NCBI GenBank assembly: GCA_029257745.1
Contig: JARIAS010000056.1
Span: 1-39,984, forward strand
Source of the DNA: Candidatus Cryptobacteroides sp.
Lineage (GTDB): Bacteria; Bacteroidota; Bacteroidia; Bacteroidales; UBA932
Length of the DNA stretch: 39,984 nucleotides
Direction: 5' to 3'
In this document: positions 32,058 to 39,984 of the stretch, piece after piece
How the letters are laid out: each line of letters begins with the position of its first letter
Numbering within the stretch: position 1 is the first letter of the stretch
The notes under the pieces: generated by a model
The model's input: the letters and a program-made list of their open reading frames with translations, nothing else
Databases searched by the model: none
Told to the model about the DNA's origin: nothing
Position numbers and translations under genes: made by a program

Positions 32058-34691
32058 CTATCTATATATCGTTGATATCTTTGGGTACTTACTATATATT
32101 TCTTCGTGTACATTTGGAGGCAGGCAAATAATTGAAGCCTCTTTAGTATTATTAGTTTTATCACCATTCTTACGAAATAGGATATAGCTTTTATCTATTC
32201 CATGGTATCTATAGTAGGGGGTTAAGACCTCATCTTTTATATGATTAATGTAGTATGATTTCATATTCTCTGTATTTGTTAAATATGGACCACCATTTAT
32301 AAGTTTAAGTGATAAGGTGTTATTTTTATAACTTCTTTCTGTAAAATAATTTCTAGGAAAAGAGTGTGAATGTATGTATCCATCAATACCCCATAGTGAA
32401 TGCCAAAATTCATTCTTTAATAGATGCTCGTCAGGAATATTATGAAAATAAGTATTCAATTTGTCTATCATATTGACATTATCAATATCTTTATCTAGTA
32501 TACAGTCTATATCCATATATTCACTTGTAAGTGTTCTACTGTGTATGCTGGAATGATCCCAAGATGGCTTTTCTGTGAATTCTAACTTTTGACTTATTAG
32601 AAGTTTAGGGTATATGCAATAAAAGACGTTAAAATAGCCTATTATCTTTTTATATCTTTTATTAGTATTAGAAAGGTATTCTATCTCAAGATATAGTTTA
32701 TCTTGATTAGGTCTTATATCGGACATATATGCAATGTGATCTTGAGCATATACCAGTAGCTCTGGGTTAAAACTGAGATGCTTTAAATTATTTGCAGATG
32801 CAAATATTGACCTGTTTGAAGTGCTATTATCTATGTCTTTACAATCTTTAAGATATACAAGCGATTTATACCTTCGGACATTTAATACATTATTGACAAG
32901 TAAATTAAACTTCTCTTGTTCATGAGTATTATATAAATTTTTAGTCATATATCTATTAATATAATTATATATTACCATATCTGAATTATGTGTTGCAGAA
33001 GTTAAGATGCTTCCCCAATAAGTATTTTCATCAAATAGTTCAAGCTCTTCAGGTTTATCAGGAATTTCAAAACTAAGAGAAGCTAGAGCTTGCTTTATCC
33101 CAATATCTTCTATACTAGTGCTGGCAACTAATAGATTCTTATGAATTTGCAGTAATGATTCAGCTAGATTATTGTCATATTTTAGGACTTTGCTAAGTTC
33201 TAATGTGTTTATAACAAAGCTATTGCCTATTTTCTTTACAGGTAGAATATCAGCAAATTGTTTATTATCTATAATGATTTTAGTGTCAAGTAGCTGCATA
33301 TATAGTTGAGGGTCAAGCTTTTCTTCTATACGATTACCATTATTATCATAATAATGAAGATTAATTATATTGTCTTGATTATACTTGAGCATGTAGTGCT
33401 CCTTATCAAATTTTAGTATAGGTGCCATTATATCAAGATCAATACTTTTTATAATCTTTTGATTTTTCTTAATATGCAATTTGCTCTTACCCGCTTTTAG
33501 ACAGGCTAGTTTAAATTTTATAGTTAGATCATCAGCATCTTTACTTTTTTGAATATTCCTTATTTCTCCAATATTCTCATTATCTAGTTCTATTGTGAAA
33601 TCCATATCATAGGCATTGCGAATACGTATGGAAAGATCTTTGAGTTCAGCAATATAGATATTGTCATCTAAACCTACTATATCATCCAATATAAGCTCTT
33701 TAGTTTTTATATTCATATTATCAGGTATTAAGCTTATGCCAATTCTTTGATTACGTTTAACATCAAAATTATAAGGATTATTTATGCCACAATAATATTT
33801 TAATTCCTTCCTCTCTGATTTGTTAGTTTCTTTATTTGTAAGGCTATAATCAATTGATATATAACTAAGTAGTCTTAATATGTCCTGTCTATTATTTTTT
33901 ATAAACTCGTTTTCCATTTCACTTTGTGTATAATTAGATTTTTCAAGTAAATCACCCTGCATATTTTCTGCAATGTATATTGGAATACTTACACTGTTAT
34001 CACTTACTGCCATAGAAATATTGTCTTCATAATCAGTCCTATCTTCATCATAAACATATGCACTGCTTAGCTCTTCAATATTAGTAGCCTTAAATCCATT
34101 GGGACTAAAAGGCTTACAATAGATAGCCGAATTATGAGCCTTTATCTTATGAATATTAAGCGTATAATTATCAAGAGCTGATTTATCTACATTGATTATG
34201 TATTTTGACATCAATCTTTGTAGATTAAAAGAAGTCTTAGATTTATTATAAATGTGGAAGTTTTCAATTTTTGCACAAAAAGGCATTCCCAAAGCTTTTA
34301 TTTGTGAATATTTGGGTAAGGCTAATTTAAAATCAGTGATTTTATAGAAATTTTTGGGGCAATTATCAGGGCTAAGATCAAAATTGACTAAAACATAGAA
34401 GTAGTATATCTTTTTATTACTCAATATGTACTTAAACCTACTATTATTTCCCCATTTAGTAAAATCTTCAAAAACTACATAATTACTATTTGTTTTTTTT
34501 GAAAATAATATAATGTCAATTGTTGAGATCTGTGTTTCATTTTTATCACTCAGTTGTGACTTAGTGCTTACTTGATTATTAATATTAAACTCTATTGGAA
34601 TCAGCCTTTCTTCTGTTTTATCCTTAAAATTATTTTCTTTAATGCAAGCAAGTGAACATATTATACATATTACGTATACAATGATTTTCAT
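32058..34691 (-). CDS. DUF4906-type fimbrial/adhesin lipoprotein
   Basis: The protein has 877 residues. A lipoprotein signal (hydrophobic stretch ending S-L-A-C, Cys16) leads to a beta-rich N-terminal region resembling FimA/Mfa-type pilins. It has I-E-F-N-I then T-K-S (K44) and I-S-T-I-D-I-I-L-F-S. A long middle and C-terminal part follows, rich in Asn, Asp and Tyr and without known catalytic motifs. Size and position as the last gene after a FimB-like gene agree with DUF4906 proteins that accompany Bacteroides fimbrial clusters. A tip-adhesin role is likely but inferred. It starts 4 nt after the FimB-like stop. Confidence 0.72.
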   Translation of the reverse strand: MKIIVYVICIICSLACIKENNFKDKTEERLIPIEFNINNQVSTKSQLSDKNETQISTIDIILFSKKTNSNYVVFEDFTKWGNNSRFKYILSNKKIYYFYVLVNFDLSPDNCPKNFYKITDFKLALPKYSQIKALGMPFCAKIENFHIYNKSKTSFNLQRLMSKYIINVDKSALDNYTLNIHKIKAHNSAIYCKPFSPNGFKATNIEELSSAYVYDEDRTDYEDNISMAVSDNSVSIPIYIAENMQGDLLEKSNYTQSEMENEFIKNNRQDILRLLSYISIDYSLTNKETNKSERKELKYYCGINNPYNFDVKRNQRIGISLIPDNMNIKTKELILDDIVGLDDNIYIAELKDLSIRIRNAYDMDFTIELDNENIGEIRNIQKSKDADDLTIKFKLACLKAGKSKLHIKKNQKIIKSIDLDIMAPILKFDKEHYMLKYNQDNIINLHYYDNNGNRIEEKLDPQLYMQLLDTKIIIDNKQFADILPVKKIGNSFVINTLELSKVLKYDNNLAESLLQIHKNLLVASTSIEDIGIKQALASLSFEIPDKPEELELFDENTYWGSILTSATHNSDMVIYNYINRYMTKNLYNTHEQEKFNLLVNNVLNVRRYKSLVYLKDCKDIDNSTSNRSIFASANNLKHLSFNPELLVYAQDHIAYMSDIRPNQDKLYLEIEYLSNTNKRYKKIIGYFNVFYCIYPKLLISQKLEFTEKPSWDHSSIHSRTLTSEYMDIDCILDKDIDNVNMIDKLNTYFHNIPDEHLLKNEFWHSLWGIDGYIHSHSFPRNYFTERSYKNNTLSLKLINGGPYLTNTENMKSYYINHIKDEVLTPYYRYHGIDKSYILFRKNGDKTNNTKEASIICLPPNVHEEIYSKYPKISTIYR

Positions 34692-34695
34692 ATAA

Positions 34696-35481
34696 TCAAA
34701 TTATAAAAGTTGTTTTATTATTCCCTTTTTCCCAGTCTACAATCTTTACATCTATCTGATTTAATGATTTATCTAAATGTATTATAATATCATCTAAATC
34801 ATCTTTTTCCCAAGAATATCCTTGATTATCAATTAGTTCTCCTATGTTGATATTGACAGACTTTCCTCTATTTGTTTTAGAATAAATATTAAGTACAAGG
34901 CTATTATCACCTTGTCTTGGAATTCTAGCCTCTATAATATTCTGTCCTACACTTCTTGGTATACATAAAAACTGACCAGCAATAGCCTTGTTATTAATTA
35001 GACTTATACCATTCCAGTTGCCTGAGATTGAATATGTATAATTATTACTATTGTTTTGCACATCGAGTATTATTTTAAGACTGCACCATTGCTTGTGTAG
35101 GATAATCTTCTCTGTTTCAATCTCATTTTTACAATATTTGCTACTAGTATGCGTATATATTGAATCAGATTCACTACCTTTAGGTATCTGTATAAGATTA
35201 TCAATGTTTTGGTATTGAGAATTCTTAATGCCAATAAATGCAAATATGTTTACAGAACCTTTATATACATATGTCTTATGTGTATTTTGTTTTAGGGCAA
35301 TATCCAAAGCCTGTTTTTGTGAATTATCAATTATTGTAGCACTTAGAGTTCTATCTTTGAGACTCTGCTTGACTTCGCTAAGATCTAAGTATAGTATACT
35401 TGGGCAAAGCATTTTATTTTCTTTTATAGAACAAGAGGTGATAAATAATATTATAATTGCAGTAAAAAATAATCTTTTCAT
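34696..35481 (-). CDS. FimB/Mfa2 family fimbrial anchor lipoprotein
   Basis: The protein has 261 residues. The signal ends I-T-S-C (lipid-bound Cys17), followed soon by M-L-C-P, the Cys-Pro that marks FimB/Mfa2-type anchors. Two beta-sandwich domains are expected (about 30-130 and 131-261). The C-terminus, V-K-I-V-D-W-E-K, resembles the end of the neighbouring pilin. In P. gingivalis such proteins anchor the fimbria to the outer membrane and limit its length. It lies 4 nt after the FimA-like gene and 4 nt before the DUF4906 gene. Confidence 0.75.
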   Translation of the reverse strand: MKRLFFTAIIILFITSCSIKENKMLCPSILYLDLSEVKQSLKDRTLSATIIDNSQKQALDIALKQNTHKTYVYKGSVNIFAFIGIKNSQYQNIDNLIQIPKGSESDSIYTHTSSKYCKNEIETEKIILHKQWCSLKIILDVQNNSNNYTYSISGNWNGISLINNKAIAGQFLCIPRSVGQNIIEARIPRQGDNSLVLNIYSKTNRGKSVNINIGELIDNQGYSWEKDDLDDIIIHLDKSLNQIDVKIVDWEKGNNKTTFII

Positions 35482-35485
35482 ACTG

Positions 35486-36484
35486 CTAAATTATTATACT
35501 CCCCATTTGGCTATCGTTCCAGTCTTCAATAACAATATTAAAATTAGCTTGTTCAGAAGATACAATAAGATCAGGATTATCAGAGCCTTTTCTTGTAATA
35601 CTTAGACTTTTAAAGTGATAGTGTGTATTTGCTTTCACTATCGGTAAGCTTAGAGGATAGTAATATGTCTTGCTCCCTATCATCACTTCTATAACTAGCC
35701 TCGTTTTTCTTGCAGACCAGACACTAGAATTATTATCTGTACTGATCGGGTTAGGGTAGCAATAAAAAGTGTGAGTATGTATATATGACTCATTATTGTT
35801 AATAGGGCTATTAACATAGTCGTATGTCATATTATCAAAAGAAGTATTACTAGTATACCTTTGTTTGTTTGTCCATGTTGTTGGTGTAAAATCTGTTGCA
35901 AACATATTGTACCTGCCTGTTACAGCATTTATAAGGTATATGGATTTAAGCTTTATACTTTGTTGCTTAAGATAGAGGTCTTGTATGTCATTGCTTATTT
36001 TATCAATACTTATTTTTGCAGCAATTCTTTTAATACTTATATTATAGTTTCCATTGTCTTCTATCCTTACATTTGAGAGTTTACCACACATTACAAAAGA
36101 GCCTATATTATTGTCTTCCAAGGATGAGTAAAGTGAACTTATTTGTGCCTCATTGTTTATACTTATATCTTTATTGTAATTAGCTAATACATAAATGCTT
36201 TTACCTTCTCCACTATGGCAAAATAGCTCAATGTTTTCACTACTGCTTCTTTCCTCTGCAATTTCAAGACTTTTATCTTGGTTGAAGATAAAAATCTTTA
36301 AAGATTTAATATCTTTATCCTTCCAGTCTTTGTTAATGGATTTTGTTAAATTAGAAAAGTCCTTATTTATACTTAAAGATATTCTAGCACTTTCGTTTAT
36401 ATTATCTTGTTTATGATTTAATTCTTTAGTGCAACTAAGTGCAAGTATTAAATAGCTTATTGTAAGTAATAATGTATGTTTCAT
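35486..36484 (-). CDS. FimA/Mfa1 family major fimbrial subunit-like lipoprotein
   Basis: The protein has 332 residues. Lipobox A-L-S-C (Cys18) is followed by a short linker, the first strand A-R-I-S-L-S-I, then L-T-K-S (K48) and I-K-S-L-K-I-F-I-F-N. This matches the layout of P. gingivalis FimA, where cleavage at Arg46 releases the first strand for polymerisation; here a Lys stands at about that place. A second domain carries I-K-R-I-A-A-K-I-S-I-D and a C-terminal V-I-E-D-W-N strand likely to act in donor-strand exchange. It is probably the shaft subunit of the fimbria encoded by this operon. The major-versus-accessory role is inferred from gene order. Confidence 0.75.
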   Translation of the reverse strand: MKHTLLLTISYLILALSCTKELNHKQDNINESARISLSINKDFSNLTKSINKDWKDKDIKSLKIFIFNQDKSLEIAEERSSSENIELFCHSGEGKSIYVLANYNKDISINNEAQISSLYSSLEDNNIGSFVMCGKLSNVRIEDNGNYNISIKRIAAKISIDKISNDIQDLYLKQQSIKLKSIYLINAVTGRYNMFATDFTPTTWTNKQRYTSNTSFDNMTYDYVNSPINNNESYIHTHTFYCYPNPISTDNNSSVWSARKTRLVIEVMIGSKTYYYPLSLPIVKANTHYHFKSLSITRKGSDNPDLIVSSEQANFNIVIEDWNDSQMGSIII

Positions 36485-36488
36485 ATTT

Positions 36489-38495
36489 TTAATTATTAAA
36501 TTGTTTGTTTAGTGAAAATTTGTTTATAAGAGTTGATATTTCAGGGTCTAGATTCCCCCTGTATACATATTGTTTGTCATCTTCGCAGGCAGATAAATAC
36601 ATATCAATAGCTTTGTGGTATTCTCCTAATCGGCTATATATTATTGCATAGAGATATTTGATTTTTGGATTAATACTTAGTTTATTTAATATCCTTAATG
36701 CACTTAAATTGTAGTTCATAGAAGTGTATGCAAGAGCAGTATTGAAGTCATTATAATCTTTTAAATAGGATAGAGCTGTTTTATAATCCCTGTTTTCTAA
36801 AGCTTTGAGCCCAGTCATATATTTATTGTCAATTCTATCGCTGTATACGCTATCTTTTTGCATATTTTTTCTATGTAAATAAAAGTTGAAAACAACTATA
36901 CGCAGGCGAGGATATAATACTTTTCTTATATAAGGGTAGTATTTACATTTTTGCAATTTTTTTTCCCTTTTATCTAGATCAATAATTTGTGATATTTGCA
37001 TATACTCATATTTATCATTGTCCGAAAGCTTGCTATCTATCTTAATCAACTTATTTAGGCTTTCCCAATTTTCAGGAATATACTTATACAAGAAGGATAT
37101 ATTGTCTTTAGTCTCACGTTTCTTAGTTCCAATGGCGTTCCGTCTTGGCTTATACAAAAAGGATATATTGTCTTTAGTCTCATCTATTAATTTATTTGTA
37201 TAGAGACTATATTCTTTATCCTTTCTAATAGAATCTTGTAAATGTTTAACTATATTATTAAAATAGTCTTTTACAGATTTTGCACGTGATTTGGCTAAAA
37301 TTATATTGTCTGCAAGATTCCCTTCAGGGGAACATGAAGCAGTTACAATGATAGAATCAATATCGAATAATTTATTTAAAAGTAGCTCCCTAAGATTTGT
37401 GCATATTCTTTTAATTTCTATGTTGTTATAAGCAAGAGATTTGTTAATATAACTACTATTCTTATCAAAATCTATATAACAGGCAGTACTTTGCTTAACA
37501 CTTCGATATATAATATCTATAATATGCTTTTCATCCTTGTCTGCTAAGCTACTAAGTGAGCTGATATAATAACTTATGTTTTCACTTTTTTTCATAGAAT
37601 AGATTTTTCTATCTCCTAAAAAAATATCACCAGACAAGAATATGTCTATTTTCTTTAACTTTGGTGCTGTCTTTATAGATTTAGTATAGCGATATATAAA
37701 ATCTCCATCAATATTATGTAATATTGTATCCAGTTTAATGCCTTTTATACTTATAGGCACTTTAACATACTTTTTAAACATCATATCTTTCTTAGAAAGC
37801 TTAGCTAGGTTCCTATTTATAATATATTGATTACGATAGTGTGCAAGAGCTTCTTCTTCGGATATATTATAGAAGGACTTAAATTTTATATCAGAAACAT
37901 AAGAACTATCATGTTTAAATTTGTATAGTTGAGGTATATTTCTTTCGATAAAAACTTCAAGTTGTTTCCACATTACAAAGTTTAAGGAGTCCTGAGATAT
38001 AGATTTTAAGAATTTCTGATATTGTTCATATCCTCTTAATTGCTGCTTCCTATATTCATTTCCTGTAATTATAAGTGGTTCAAGTCTTATACTATCATTC
38101 ATTATTATCATAGTAGGTGTAAATCTTAGTTGCCACTTTCTATCCAACATTTGCTTAGGTACAGTAATATCAAAATATAGTTTAATACAACCATTTCTTT
38201 CAGCTATATTCCTAAATCTTGCCGTAACCTTTGCCTCTTTTATAACATCGGTGGCTACCATCTCTCCATTTTCCTCTTTCACAGCCTTCATAATAATCTG
38301 TTTATCTCTTTCCGCCTCTTTTATAATTAAAGTATCTTTAATTACATCTTTACTTTCTGCTTTAATTAGTTTATTATTCATTCCAATGTTTATTTTAGCT
38401 TTTAGATTTAAGGTTTCTAGATTCTTAATCTTATTCTGTGTAGAACAGGCTAAAATAAGAGAGGCAAAGATTAGTAGCAAGATTGTATTCTTCAT
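36489..38495 (-). CDS. DUF3868-type fimbrial cluster lipoprotein with OmpA-like domain
   Basis: The protein has 668 residues. Lipobox L-I-L-A-C (Cys17) is followed by a DUF3868-like N-terminal region (about 60-300) with F-D-I-T-V-P-K-Q-M-L-D and W-Q-L-R-F-T-P. An OmpA-like part (about 340-410) shows V-T-A-S-C-S-P-E-G-N-L-A-D-N and S-R-A-K-S-V, the peptidoglycan-binding-like pattern typical of these proteins. The C-terminus (about 570-640) has TPR-like helices. Residues about 439-449 and 461-471 are identical (E-T-K-D-N-I-S-F-L-Y-K), the result of a 34-bp direct repeat in the DNA. It probably links the fimbria to the cell envelope. It begins 13 nt after ssb. Confidence 0.75.
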   Translation of the reverse strand: MKNTILLLIFASLILACSTQNKIKNLETLNLKAKINIGMNNKLIKAESKDVIKDTLIIKEAERDKQIIMKAVKEENGEMVATDVIKEAKVTARFRNIAERNGCIKLYFDITVPKQMLDRKWQLRFTPTMIIMNDSIRLEPLIITGNEYRKQQLRGYEQYQKFLKSISQDSLNFVMWKQLEVFIERNIPQLYKFKHDSSYVSDIKFKSFYNISEEEALAHYRNQYIINRNLAKLSKKDMMFKKYVKVPISIKGIKLDTILHNIDGDFIYRYTKSIKTAPKLKKIDIFLSGDIFLGDRKIYSMKKSENISYYISSLSSLADKDEKHIIDIIYRSVKQSTACYIDFDKNSSYINKSLAYNNIEIKRICTNLRELLLNKLFDIDSIIVTASCSPEGNLADNIILAKSRAKSVKDYFNNIVKHLQDSIRKDKEYSLYTNKLIDETKDNISFLYKPRRNAIGTKKRETKDNISFLYKYIPENWESLNKLIKIDSKLSDNDKYEYMQISQIIDLDKREKKLQKCKYYPYIRKVLYPRLRIVVFNFYLHRKNMQKDSVYSDRIDNKYMTGLKALENRDYKTALSYLKDYNDFNTALAYTSMNYNLSALRILNKLSINPKIKYLYAIIYSRLGEYHKAIDMYLSACEDDKQYVYRGNLDPEISTLINKFSLNKQFNN
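37083..37182. repeat. 34-bp direct repeat inside the DUF3868 gene
   Basis: The segment 37083-37116 recurs at 37149-37182 with a single base difference (CAAGAAGG against CAAAAAGG). The two copies are 66 nt apart, so the reading frame is kept. The 32 bases between them are richer in G+C than the surroundings. Confidence 0.9.
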
Positions 38496-38508
38496 ACTAT
38501 AAGCTGTA

Positions 38509-38835
38509 TTAATCTTCTATTATTTCGATACTTTTGGCAAGTATTTCAATGCCTTGTCTTTCTATTCCGTCAGACCCTGTGTATCTCTGTATTTTTAGTC
38601 TTCCTATAACATATAGGTTCATGCCTATTTTAATATCATTTAGGTTTTCAGGAATATATTTGCCCGGCCAAGCAATTATATTATGCCATGTAGTTTCTAC
38701 AACGGCATTGTTATCCTTATCTTTATAAATGTGATTTGTTGCTAGAGAAATTTTAGCAAATTGCTTGTCTCCTATGTCTTGCACTCTAATATTGCCGACA
38801 TTACCCTTTAATTCAACTTTGTTCAATTGTTCCAT
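38509..38835 (-). CDS. ssb: Single-stranded DNA-binding protein (short form)
   Basis: The 108-residue protein is an OB fold only. It has N-K-V-E-L-K-G-N-V-G near the start, F-A-K-I-S-L-A-T-N, T-T-W-H-N-I-I-A-W, and G-M-N-L-Y-V-I-G-R-L-K-I-Q-R-Y, all diagnostic of bacterial SSB. It lacks the long flexible tail and the acidic D-D-D-I-P-F tip, ending instead in I-E-I-I-E-D. It is therefore probably an accessory SSB, not the replication one. It is the first gene of a minus-strand run that continues into the fimbrial lipoproteins. Confidence 0.9.
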   Translation of the reverse strand: MEQLNKVELKGNVGNIRVQDIGDKQFAKISLATNHIYKDKDNNAVVETTWHNIIAWPGKYIPENLNDIKIGMNLYVIGRLKIQRYTGSDGIERQGIEILAKSIEIIED

Positions 38836-39362
38836 ATTATAACTTTTTAAATATTACGATGATGCATCTTTATCGTTATGTGCAAAGTAAGTTTTAAAAA
38901 GTATATAAATTGAGAATGATAAAATTTAGAAAGCTGCTTTTTTCTAAACTTTATTATTTTGGGGGATTTATGCTATATTTTTTATGAAAATTGACAGATT
39001 TTAATAAAGGCTATTTTAGCTTAATTTTTTATGCTTTTATGCAAGATTACTTTTGATATAAAAGTTTATTGATAAGGCTTGGTTTTACGATGTATTTTCT
39101 TATCTTTGCAAGCAAACGCACACTAAAACGATAAATAATAACTTATATGATGTATTATTCATTATTTAGGACCACTGTTAAAGACTCATTAAAGAGTATA
39201 GTCCATTTGTGAATCTTATTGTAACATAAGCTATTATATAAATTAGAATATAATATGAAGATAGATTTAGTATATAACTATCTTAAACCTGATTATATTA
39301 AAGTCTTATCATAGGGTAAGGCTAGATATTTATTTTAAATTATATATGTAAAATTTAAGTTT
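38836..39362. other. Divergent control region between ssb/fimbrial operon and lipoprotein gene
   Basis: Seen are an inverted repeat TTTAGAAA/TTTCTAAA (38925-38932 and 38941-38948), a dyad ACTTTT-gatat-AAAAGT (39049-39065), the + promoter at 39078-39108 and a leader of about 250 nt. The leader has a 21-codon frame (39147-39212) and two stems (39258-39284 and 39302-39322). No clear ssb promoter is found; the nearest is the imperfect TTACTTTG on the minus strand at 38890-38883. Confidence 0.5.
39078..39108 (+). promoter_or_regulatory. Promoter of the IPT/TIG lipoprotein gene
   Basis: CTTG (39078-39081), 19 nt and TATCTTTG (39101-39108) match the consensus with one -33 change. The start would be near 39115, leaving a leader of about 250 nt. 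Confidence 0.6.
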
Positions 39363-39984
39363 ATGAGGATTTTTAAATTTAATGTAAAGTCATTACAATT
39401 ATTATGCCTTTCTTTATTTATGTTAGGAGGTATAGTAGCTTGTAAAGATCGTTTGCAGGGAGATGTTCTCTTCGAGGAATTTGATCCTAGCAAGCCAATC
39501 TTGGTTACAGACTTTTATCCAGATTCAGGTGGTATTGCTACACCTATGCTTATATCTGGATCAAATTTTGGATCAGATACTACTGGCTTAAAGGTCTATT
39601 TTATTGATGAAGATCATGTAAAACATTTGGGTGGTCTTGTTTCTTCAAATGGTTCTAAATTGTACTTGAATGTCCCTAAGGGTTTGACCTACAAGAGAAA
39701 GATAGATATTCAAGTAGAGCGTACTGTTCCAGGAACAGAGGAGCCTGTTGTAGGAAAGTCAGATAGACAATTTATTTATAAGACACAGACAGCAGTTACA
39801 ACTGTTGCAGGTCAGCCAACTACAGATAACCCTACTCTTAGGACAGGATCTTTATCTACTACAATGTTTTCTGCACCTGGCTTTATTTGTTTGGATGATG
39901 ATGATAATATTTTCGTTGCGGAGAGGAGTTTTAGTGCAGGTCGTCCTGATGATGTTTATGCAAAACGAACTAATGGAGCAGGAT
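39363..39984 (+). CDS. IPT/TIG domain lipoprotein, 3'-truncated by the window edge
   Basis: About 207 codons are visible and the frame is open at the window end. The lipoprotein signal ends G-G-I-V-A-C (Cys27). An IPT/TIG immunoglobulin-like domain follows at about 44-140 (F-Y-P-D-S-G-G-x-x-T-P-M-L-I-S-G-S-N-F-G-S-D, then V-Y-F-I-D). From about residue 150 the start of an NHL/beta-propeller-like region appears (T-T-V-A-G, then F-S-A-P-G-F-I-C-L-D-D-D-D-N-I-F-V-A-E-R). This build is common in Bacteroidetes surface lipoproteins near polysaccharide or adhesion genes. The substrate is unknown. Confidence 0.85.
   Translation, partial: MRIFKFNVKSLQLLCLSLFMLGGIVACKDRLQGDVLFEEFDPSKPILVTDFYPDSGGIATPMLISGSNFGSDTTGLKVYFIDEDHVKHLGGLVSSNGSKLYLNVPKGLTYKRKIDIQVERTVPGTEEPVVGKSDRQFIYKTQTAVTTVAGQPTTDNPTLRTGSLSTTMFSAPGFICLDDDDNIFVAERSFSAGRPDDVYAKRTNGAG

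Noticed and set aside
37083..37182. CRISPR-like repeat
   Set aside because: There are only two copies, they lie inside a coding frame, and no cas genes are present.
38925..38948. Invertible promoter element for the fimbrial operon
   Set aside because: The inverted repeat is only 8 bp with an 8-nt loop, too close together to flank an invertible promoter, and no recombinase gene is nearby.

Overview
The window is AT-rich DNA (about two-thirds A+T by eye) from a member of the Bacteroidota, most likely the order Bacteroidales. Three things support this. Intergenic regions repeatedly carry the Bacteroidetes promoter pattern TTTG, 19-20 nt, TAnnTTTG. There is a type V (FimA/Mfa) fimbrial operon with DUF3868 and DUF4906 partners. 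Other families are also typical of Bacteroidales: a CarboxypepD-reg TonB-dependent receptor, a NanH sialidase, a BT_3928-type DoxX/MauE membrane protein and an IPT/TIG lipoprotein. I cannot name a genus. No rRNA, CRISPR array, insertion sequence or prophage is visible. There is one tRNA (Ala, TGC).

Layout. At 1-2.4 kb (+) is a membrane-protein cassette: the C-terminal end of a DUF4407 protein, a shorter DUF4407-like protein, a YkvA/DUF1232 protein and a 58-residue basic protein. A 590-nt non-coding stretch with an orphan promoter and terminator follows. At 3-8.4 kb are an MscS channel, an ADP-ribosylglycohydrolase whose conserved N-terminus lies upstream of any normal start codon, tRNA-Ala, pnuC, recR, a GNAT acetyltransferase, a small zinc-ribbon protein and ferritin. 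At 8.5-14.9 kb are a secreted sialidase (-), rubredoxin, a TonB-dependent receptor, flavodoxin, an unknown protein and a small broken reading frame. With ferritin, this stretch has an iron/redox flavour, and palindromic operator-like sites precede both the receptor and flavodoxin.

At 15-20.6 kb a CoA-transferase (-) diverges from mazG, a GNAT-like gene, prfA and a queuosine pair (yhhQ-type transporter plus queF). The transporter is preceded by a compact pseudoknot that looks like a preQ1 class I riboswitch. At 20.7-23.4 kb (-) is a fabK-fabF-fabZ operon. At 23.7-26.6 kb (+) are a membrane-anchored LytTR regulator, tmk and the DoxX/MauE-like protein. At 27-31.7 kb (-) is the classical rimP-nusA-infB operon, with a terminator-like hairpin at the very 5' end of its predicted transcript.

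At 32-38.8 kb (-) an ssb-type gene leads a tightly packed run of four lipoprotein genes: DUF3868/OmpA-like, FimA/Mfa1-like, FimB/Mfa2-like and DUF4906. Together they should build a surface fimbria. The pilin-like proteins carry Thr-Lys-Ser where P. gingivalis FimA has its Arg maturation site. The DUF3868 gene contains a recent-looking 34-bp direct repeat. The window ends in a truncated IPT/TIG lipoprotein (+) with a long leader.

The candidates for something undescribed are the DUF4407/YkvA/microprotein cassette, the ssb-led fimbrial operon, the ATA-start ADP-ribosylglycohydrolase and the orphan transcript at 2.56-2.81 kb. All function calls rest on motif recognition by eye, without database searches.
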